NCBI GenBank assembly: GCA_036936605.1
Contig: JAUPFV010000002.1
Coordinates: 314,728,893 to 314,792,892, forward strand
Reading direction: 5' to 3'
Length of the DNA: 64,000 bases
Source: Limnanthes douglasii subsp. nivea
Taxonomy: Eukaryota; Streptophyta; Magnoliopsida; Brassicales; Limnanthaceae
The notes under the pieces are model-generated. The model was given only the letters and a program-made list of their open reading frames with translations, made no database searches and had not been told where the DNA came from. Shown here piece by piece: positions 56,998-64,000 of the stretch (position 1 is the first letter of the stretch; every line of letters begins with the position of its first letter). The translations under genes and the position numbers were made by a program.

Positions 56998-58198
56998 GTT
57001 TTGAAGAATATTGATAGATATTGTGAATTATTTAGGATAGATCTTTTAGCCACTCTCTTTAAAAATATGAGGTAGCTGGAAAGTAGTTTGCAGTGACAAA
57101 TTATTTTTTTATGTCAATAAATTTATTTAAATCTTGACATATCTTCTATATTAGTAGTGTCATGGTCCAAATAATATGAATTGTACCATCGTCAAATAAC
57201 TTATATAAATTATTTGATTATACATTAAATGTATAATCAAAGACTTGAGCTTGACATATCTCATATGTTGCAAAGGCTTGAGCCTGAGACTTCAGCATAA
57301 ACAAATGATCTCTTAACCAACTTGCCATTGAAGAATTTTATTTAATCCACTCAAGATATACATAATATGAATGTGATGGAAGGCCAAATATACGATAAGT
57401 ATGAAGGTGACGTCAAACAATCAAATATTCAATAGTTTTAGAAATTATATCCATAAAAATAAAACATCATCAACAAATGATAAAATGATTAATTTCATCG
57501 TCAAATTTTCAACATAGAAATCAACATGCGATGGTTATTTGATATATTAACGACCAAAATTACTTATGATATTTCATGCTACAAATTCATCAATAAGTGT
57601 TAAACAAGAGGTATTTCTTATAACAAAATTCAGTTCTCATAATATATTAGTTTACATTCGTACATTTAAGTAGAATCCATATCTTTAAGAAGAATTTATC
57701 ATTACATTGACATATATTTAAGGATTTCAGATTATTTTTCACACATTGTTTAAATTGAAACTGTACATCAACAAATGAGCTCGTGCAATAAGGTCTCAAA
57801 ATTGTCAATTCTGAAGTTTCCAGTCTAGTTAGTTCTAGATCGTAATCATCAGTTATTTGTCATTGAACAATTTTTTCGAGTTTAACAATGTTTATATGGT
57901 TAATAATTTGTAAAGCGGTAGTTTTCAATATTTATGATAGTTTAGAAACAGTGATTTCTAAGATACTTATATTTTAAATTTTTCAACTCATGGTTATTAA
58001 ATAAAATCTCCAACCGATAGTATCTATGAATTTTCTCCAACCAACAATTTCTATGAAATTTTTCCAGATTGACGAATTAGCTATAAATGAAGGAAAGAAG
58101 CGACATGAGTTACAAAATTATAACTAATAAGCAAACATAGCTACAAGTTTAGCTCAGCTAAAAAATGTAACTGGTTATGCATCCAATTAAAGAGAGTA

Positions 58199-58730
58199 TG
58201 GTTATAAGACAAGTTCTAATTTGAAAGCATAAGAGGCCACGTTAAGTTTGTAAATGCCATACTACAAGAGCTTGAAGTTTTGATCATGGTTATAAGCCAA
58301 ACCTAGTTATTAAAGCATAAATGGCCACACAAACAAGTCAAAAGTGAGCATGATCATAAACCAAGTCCATTGAAAATGAGTAAGAGGTCACGCTACTTTT
58401 AAGTTATTTCTAATGAGCTTCCAAGCGATATAAGGGCCCCATATATATATCTAACAATACAAAGTCATGATTCCTATTTTTTTTCTTAAGAAAAAAGATG
58501 TCAATGATGTTCTATATGTTTTCTATAGATGATGGTTAAAAAGTAGCGTCAAAATATGTTCTCCGTATGTTCTTTAGATGATGGTTGTAAAGAAATGATG
58601 AAGTATATCCTCCAAAAGATGATTCCACATATTCTTCAGATAATGGATATAATAGGTAAAGATTCATATCAATAGGGTCAAAAAGTTGGCCAAATATGTC
58701 ATCAAAGTGTCAATTAGATGGAAGTTCAAA
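58199..58730. repeat. two adjoining blocks of imperfect tandem repeats
   Basis: Block 1: ATGGTTATAAG.CAA starts at 58199 and 58286, and ATGATCATAAACCAAG at 58350, each followed by GCATAA..GGCCAC or AGTAAGAGGTCAC. Block 2 (about 58495-58720): TGTTCT..ATGTT.T.TAGATGATGGTTA repeated three to four times with a period near 65 bp. Arrays like these are common in the spacer before the 3' LTR of large plant Gypsy elements. Confidence 0.6.
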
Positions 58731-59171
58731 AATAAAAGATAGAAAAAAGCATCGGTAAAATAAATAAGTTAACGCATCGACAAGAGAGAGAAGCATTAGG
58801 CATCGAAAAAAGATAAAATATTTGCCAATACATTATGAATAAAAGACAAAGGTAATAATTTTATGAAGATGAGAACAATATTTAAATTAACAATTGAGAT
58901 CATGATCAAAATCAATATTTCGAAAATCTCTAAGCTACGTGGTTTAACTAAAATCAAAATATTTATCACTTATTAACTTAAGTGTTTGTATAATCTTGTT
59001 CATAGGAAAAATAATGTAAAAATAAATTAGATTAAAGATGGGAATGGATGTTCACAAATAGTATATAGAAGAAGGAAAAAAAGATTACCGACGAGAATGG
59101 AAAGTGGCATGACGCGTGAAGGAGAAAAAACTCAAAGATTACTTAATGACTTAAGGACTAGGGGGAGTCCC

Positions 59172-59500
59172 TGCGAGAATAAAATATTCGGATAACGGTA
59201 GAAATATAATGGTATTCATGTAATTAATATAGATGTATTTTTTTGGTATTATGAGTCATTCTACCTAGAAATGAAGATATATTGGTCATTTATACCAATA
59301 TATCTTTAAATGAGAGGTATTTTACTATTTTATTATTGTATACTTGATATTTGATATATATACAAGATAAATACCCTAAACGTGAGATTTATCTCATATA
59401 TCCTAAATTAACTCTCTTAATTATTCTATCTTTTTAAAAAGCTATATATTATAAATCCTCCATAATTACATAAACATAAAAAATACTAGTAGTTGACTTA
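59172..59500 (+). repeat. LTR-like segment at the end of C'
   Basis: Starts TGCGAGAATAAAATATT just after the purine tract. It shares ACCAATATATCT.TAAATG, ATACTTGATATTTGATATATA and ATCTCA.ATATCC.AAATTAA with 25107-25400. The right end is not defined. Confidence 0.5.
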
Positions 59501-59749
59501 TGTACCTAATTTTAAAGATGAGAGAACTACGTATCTAGAGTTAATATCATGAACATAATTGTTGATAAATATGATATTGTCTAAAGAACTCTGATTAAAA
59601 TATAAGCGAACTTGTTGCGGTTAGACGAAGCTTTGTCTATAACTTCTTGGATCTTATCTTTATTTTCCAAAAGGTTCATTACGTTTTCTATCTTTTTCCT
59701 TTCATTAATTTCACAATATTTTCTATTTGGCACTTCAAACTTATGAGGG

Positions 59750-60110
59750 TGTTCAAATGAAAAAAATAAATAGAAAAACTACGGTGTAAGGAACTTCCTC
59801 TAAAAACTATTAGAAATAATACATACTAAAATATATGAGGGCGATCCTCAAGAGATTTTGAAAGTCTATAATCTTGAAATAATTTGATTTATTTCCTAGC
59901 TAAACATCTTTATAGAGTCAATATTTTATCATTTTGGTTCTTCAATTTCAGTCTCTTTGTAATTGGTTTATTCGGTGGCTTTAGTTTTCATGCGTCTAAA
60001 CTACTCCCATACGATTTATTTTTCTCACAAAAGGACAAATACTTATGAATTATTTTCTCTCGAAATATTTTCATCAAATGTTTAATTATCATTTTGGTTT
60101 CCTATTTTTT
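59750..60110. repeat. dispersed repeat R, copy 1
   Basis: The ~330 bp block with ACTATTAG.AATAATACATA and GTCTCTTT, ending CGAAA.ATTTTC, recurs at 61772-62110 and 62592-62915, adjacent to mini-element LTRs in all three cases. Copy 1 is the most diverged. It appears to be the pre-existing sequence into which mini elements inserted. Confidence 0.7.
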
Positions 60111-60199
60111 CTTTGCATGTTATTGCACAATTATTCAGAGAAACAACATCGTGAAAACACGGAAAATATACTTAACAAAGAATATGAACCACTTATTCT

Positions 60200-60632
60200 T
60201 CATGACCATATATGTTGTTCTCTCCTTTATACCTTGAATCAAATGAAATCAAAATTCAGAAACATGATGGCCTCGTAACGGGAACTGAGGATCTGATACC
60301 AAACTGATAACGCGACGAAAATAGAAGAGGAAGCAAAGATAAACAAAACCCTAATTCAAGGGTAACATGATGAAACCCTAATCTGAGGATAACAAAAACT
60401 GAATTTTTTCAGAGATAATATATATTATTCCAAAAACTTATTTAAAACTTAAGGTATATGAGGCTTTATATAAGAGATGCTCAAAACCCCAGATTAGAAT
60501 ACAAGAAAATAAAATAAATGTTTTCAAATAAAATAAAATAAAATCTTAATATGTTTAGATTTGAGATATTTGAATAAAAAAAATAATAAAAAATAAAAAA
60601 AGGGTTTTGTTTGGACTTTCTAGGCTACATCA
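60200..60632 (-). mobile_element. mini-element LTR with primer site and leader (LTR a)
   Basis: LTR at 60632-60305 (328 bp, minus strand: TGATGTAGCC to CGCGTTATCA), primer site TTTGGTATCAGATCC at 60303-60289, then ~90 bp of family leader to about 60200. The rest of the interior is missing. Its 5' edge on the minus strand abuts the end of LTR b. Confidence 0.85.
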
Positions 60633-60641
60633 TCGATGGTG

Positions 60642-61766
60642 TGATAGAAATAGAAGAAGAAGTGATGATAGATAAAATATTAATTCAAGGTTAACATAAT
60701 GAAACCCTAATCTAATGGTAACAAAGACGGAAATTTTCAGAGATAAAAAATATATTATTCCAAAAACTTAAAATAACTTAAGAACTATGAGACTTTATAG
60801 AAGAGCTGCTCAAACCCTAAATTATAATACAAGGAAATAAAATATATGTATTGAAAAGTAAAATAAAATCTTGATACAATCATATTTGATAAGATATTTG
60901 AATAAAATAAAATGAAATAAAATATTTTTCTGTTTGGACTTCTAGGCTACATCATATTCTCCTGGTTAACAAGAATCCGTCCTTAAATTCCCAGTGTTAT
61001 CACCATCAAGAATCATTTTTTTAATTGTTACATTTGGAATTATAATGGTTGACCTTATCAAATATAAGATAAATTCTTCTCGATTATTTATTCGAAGTCA
61101 CAACCATCCAGTTGATGAATTTTGTTTTGGTTTGAAATCCTTTTTATAGCTTGAAAACAACACCCAATGTCTAGTTGATGAAAAATACTAGTTTCGAAAA
61201 CCTCTTCATAACCTGAGACAACATCTCCATAAGAAAGTTTCTCTTTGATCTGACGATTGGTAGTCAATTTAAACTCATCCAGTTCCGGTCACTACGATCG
61301 TCACCGAAACGTCTGATGTCTCCCCTCATATCAAACGATCTTCGAGATCTTCATTATTATAAATGTTGTTTTCTTCTTTAGACCTTGAATAAAATGAAAT
61401 CAAGATTCAGAAATATGTTTTCCCCGTAACAGGAACTGAGGCTTTGATACCAAACTAATGACACAACGGAAATAGAAGAAGAATCAAAGATAAACGAAAC
61501 CCCAATTCAAGGGTAACATGATGAAACCCTAATCTTAGGGTAACAAAGACTGAAATATTCAGAGATAAAAAATATATTAGTCCAAAAGGTTAAAGTAACT
61601 TAAAGCATATGAGGCTTTATATAAGAGCTGCTCAAAACTCTAAATTATAATACATTGAAATAAACAAAATGTATTAAAAAATAAAATAAAATATTAATAC
61701 AATTAGTTTGATAAGATATTTGAATAAAATAAAATATTTTTTTGTTTGGACTTGTGGGCTACATTA
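60642..61766 (-). mobile_element. second mini LTR element (LTR b, interior, LTR c)
   Basis: Same plan as 51667-52882: LTR c 61766-61457 (310 bp), primer site TGGTATCAAAGCC 61452-61440, ~500 bp interior with the gag-like region (61330-61110), purine tract AGGAGAA at 60961-60955, LTR b 60954-60642. The likely 5-bp target duplication is GGTGT at 60638-60642 and 61767-61771; its last T coincides with the first base of LTR b, which has lost ACGCGACGG. The LTRs have diverged more than in the 51667 copy, so it is older. Confidence 0.85.
61110..61330 (-). pseudogene. gag-like region of the second mini element
   Basis: Homologue of the ORF at 52173-52415. With two one-base changes of frame it reads MRGDIRRFGDDRSDR, DEFKLTTNRQIKEKL and VVSGYEEVFETSIFHQLD. 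The downstream duplicated half is more decayed (FQAIKRIS). No open frame survives. Confidence 0.7.
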
Positions 61767-62112
61767 GGTGTTCATAAGAGAACAAATAAATAGAATAACT
61801 ACCGTATAAGGAACCTCCTCTAAAAACTATTAGGAATAATACATAATAAAATATATGAGGATGGTCCTCATAGATATTTTGAAAGTCTATGAGATTTTGA
61901 AAGTCTATAATCTTGAAATCACTTGATCTTTATCCTAGCTGGACATCTTTATAGAGTCAATATTTTATCATTTTGGTTCTTCAATTCAGTCTCTTTATAA
62001 TTAGTTTATACATTGGTTTCAGTTTTTATACGTCTGAACTACTCGCATACAATTTTATTTTCCCGCAAAAGGACAAATACTTCTGAATTCTTTTCTCCCG
62101 AAAGATTTTCAA
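61293..62112. repeat. recent tandem duplication, unit 1 (820 bp)
   Basis: From TACGATCGTC within the interior of the second mini element, through LTR c and the R repeat, to CGAAAGATTTTC. The next unit follows at once and is almost identical over ~800 bp. Unit 1 alone has a further 18-bp duplication (GAGATTTTGAAAGTCTAT at about 61890). Confidence 0.92.
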
Positions 62113-62914
62113 TACGATCGTCATCGAAACGTCTGATGTCTCCCCTCATATCAAACGATCTTCGAGATCTTCATTATTATAAATGTTGTTTTCTTCTTTA
62201 GACCTTGAATAAAATGAAATCAAGATTCAGAAATATGTTTTCCCCGTAACAGGAACTGAGGCTTTGATACCAAACTAATGACGCAACGGAAATAGAAGAA
62301 GAATCAAAGATAAACGAAACTCCAATTCAAGGGTAACATGATGAAACCCTAATCTTAGGGTAACAAAGACTGAAATATTCAGAGATAAAAAAATATATTA
62401 GTCCAAAAGGTTAAAGTAACTTAAAGCATATGAGGCTTTATATAAGAGCTGCTCAAAACTCTAAATTATAATACATTGAAATAAACAAAATGTATTAAAA
62501 ATAAAATAAAATATTAATACAATTAGTTTGATAAGATATTTGAATAAAATAAAATATTTTTTTGTTTGGACTTGTGGGCTACATTAGGTGTTCATAAGAG
62601 AACAAATAAATAGAATAACTACCGTATAAGGAACCTCCTCTAAAAACTATTAGGAATAATACATAATAAAATATATGAGGATGGTCCTCATAGAGATTTT
62701 GAAAGTCTATAATCTTGAAATCACTTGATCTTTATCCTAGCTGGACATCTTTATAGAGTCAATATTTTATCATTTTGGTTCTTCAATTCAGTCTCTTTAT
62801 AATTAGTTTATACAGTGGTTTCAGTTTTTATACGTCTGAACTACTCGCATACAATTTTATTTTCCCGCAAAAGGACAAATACTTCTGAATTCTTTTCTCC
62901 CGAAAGATTTTCAT
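62113..62914. repeat. recent tandem duplication, unit 2 (802 bp)
   Basis: Second copy of 61293-62112, containing LTR d (62277-62586) and a second R repeat. Only a handful of differences were seen by eye, so this is among the newest events in the window. After 62914 the sequence returns to the flank (ATGAAATGTTTAGTTATCAT) that matches 60073 onward. Confidence 0.92.
62277..62586 (-). repeat. mini-element LTR d (duplicated copy of LTR c)
   Basis: 310 bp, created by the tandem duplication and not by insertion; it has primer site and partial interior on its high-identity left side but no partner LTR of its own. Confidence 0.85.
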
Positions 62915-63690
62915 GAAATGTTTAGTTATCATTGGTTTCCTGTTTTTCTTTTGCAAGCAATTGCACGATTATTCAAAGAAACAACATCCAGTCGCTAAAG
63001 AAAACATTCACTAATTCAATATCCAAAAACCAGCAAAGATTAAATCTTGAACTACAAATTGAATTTAAAATAACAATTTAACAATTTATGATTGCACAGT
63101 AATTTAATATTTGAAAAAAAAAACCTTAAAACCCTAAAACCCGAGAAAGAATTCCTGAAATAAAATAAATAAAATACCCCATGTATACTAAAAGGAATAA
63201 TTTATCTTTGTTCCAATCCTACCTGAATTTTATATTGTAACAAACGTCTACTCCAAATTGTAATCCAGCACAAATCTATAGAACTAAATATAGAAAAACA
63301 AATAGATTAAAAAAATCAAGAGAAAACCTCAATTTGTTACTAACTAGTGTAATTTATTAATACTAAATTTGGTCTATTCAATTACTAAAGAAATCGTTAT
63401 TCTGTTTTGTTGTTACTGCTAAATTGATTGGACCTCGATATCATATATATTACTCACTTTTAAATCCAAAACTATCATACAAACGAAAGATATATAAAAA
63501 ATATTCATAAAATAAAAAAAATTGGAAAAAAACAATTTATTAATTTGTGTAAATTTGAAAGTCTACAAAGTTTTAGATAATTTTAGAACGCGTCAAAATT
63601 GAAGAACGCGCCAAATTTTTTTTACCTAAAACATGGGTCCATAAATTTTAAATAATTAAAATTTTCAGACTTGAAAATCCAGTGGGCTTT
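62915..63690. other. AT-rich non-coding interval
   Basis: The first ~80 bp match 60075-60150 (flank of repeat R copy 1). Beyond that there is no gene, repeat or domain I recognise. Confidence 0.6.
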
Positions 63691-64000
63691 TGACGACGCG
63701 GCGGAAATAGAAGAAGAAGCAACGATAGATGAAACCCTAATTCAAGGGTAACACGATGAAACCCTAATCTAAAGGTAACAAAGATTGAAATTTTCAGAGA
63801 TAAAAATATATTATTCCAAAAACTTAAAATAACTTAAGGCATATGAGGCTTTATATAAGAGCTTCTCAAAACCCTAAATTATAATACAAGGAAATAAAAT
63901 AAATATTTTAAAATAAAATAAAATAAAATCAAATCAAATCTTAATATAATTAGATTTGATTTAAATACATAAGATATTTGAATAAAATAAAATAACATTA
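63691..64000 (-). mobile_element. mini-element LTR e, cut by the window end
   Basis: Begins TGACGACGCGGCGGAAATAG on the plus strand and follows the family LTR to the window end (310 of about 348 bp). The low side lacks a primer site (AGTGGGCTTT instead), so this is the outer end of an element or a solo LTR; the sequence beyond 64000 would decide. Confidence 0.85.

Larger units (their letters stand above)
55690..59500 (+). mobile_element. unassigned LTR-type repeat, copy C'
   Basis: 55690-57220 matches copy C (25460-27060). 57220-59150 is not present after copy C; it holds two blocks of imperfect tandem repeats and ends in a purine tract AAGGACTAGGGGGAG (about 59152-59166), followed by an LTR-like segment (59172-59500) that matches the one preceding copy C. 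Together C and C' suggest an LTR element with LTR, unknown interior, repeat-rich 3' spacer, purine tract and LTR. The 5' LTR is lost here; Gypsy gag adjoins instead. Confidence 0.5.

Overview
This window looks like plant nuclear DNA, probably AT-rich heterochromatin or pericentromeric DNA. It has plant-type LINEs carrying a reverse-transcriptase zinc finger and an RNase H domain. It has Ty1/Copia elements with the tRNA-Met-type primer site TGGTATCAGAGC, Ty3/Gypsy relics, a Mutator-like fragment, and long stretches with no gene. I found no intact host gene. The only hint of one is the first ~150 bases, where the minus strand reads like a TATA box, a telo-box 5' leader and an ATG at the window edge. 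No bacterial, phage, CRISPR or operon-type features were seen.

Layout. 754-6082: decayed LINE A (+). 6083-8464: decayed LINE B (-), meeting LINE A head-on with both 3' ends missing. 8465-18696: an old tandem duplication of a ~5.1 kb block; each unit holds a ~90 bp degenerate repeat array, a GAGA-rich patch, and a chimeric Copia relic whose fragments lie in inverted orientation. 18987-20730: inverted and broken Copia pieces ending in a probable LTR. 20735-24560 and 38140-42720: two copies (A, B) of a decayed Gypsy-type repeat; B carries an extra ~1 kb with a Gypsy protease remnant. 25107-27250 and 55690-59500: two copies (C, C') of an LTR-type repeat whose internal region I cannot assign. 29270-31430: decayed Copia LTR, primer site and gag. 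33301-34152: ~180-190 bp degenerate tandem repeat. 34153-38010: the best preserved large element, a Copia retrotransposon with both LTRs, gag, protease, integrase and RNase H, but with its reverse transcriptase deleted. 43000-45400: Gypsy pol/gag relic (-). 47225-50100: Mutator-like transposase fragment followed by 5'-truncated LINE C (+). 50930-53006: decayed Gypsy LTR region (-) interrupted by a complete 1.2 kb mini LTR element (51667-52882) with perfect 5-bp target duplications. 54590-55660: Gypsy leader and gag (+). 59750-64000: further copies of the mini-element family, including two directly abutting LTRs and a very recent ~0.8 kb tandem duplication.

No genes here cooperate in a pathway; the window is a record of insertion, nesting, deletion and local duplication of retroelements. 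The most informative items are the mini LTR family (three internal or leader segments, six LTRs, a short conserved gag-like ORF), the LTR-LTR junction at 60632/60642, the reverse-transcriptase-less Copia element, the inverted Copia chimeras, and the unassigned C/C' family. All identities quoted are by-eye comparisons; no alignment or database search was run.
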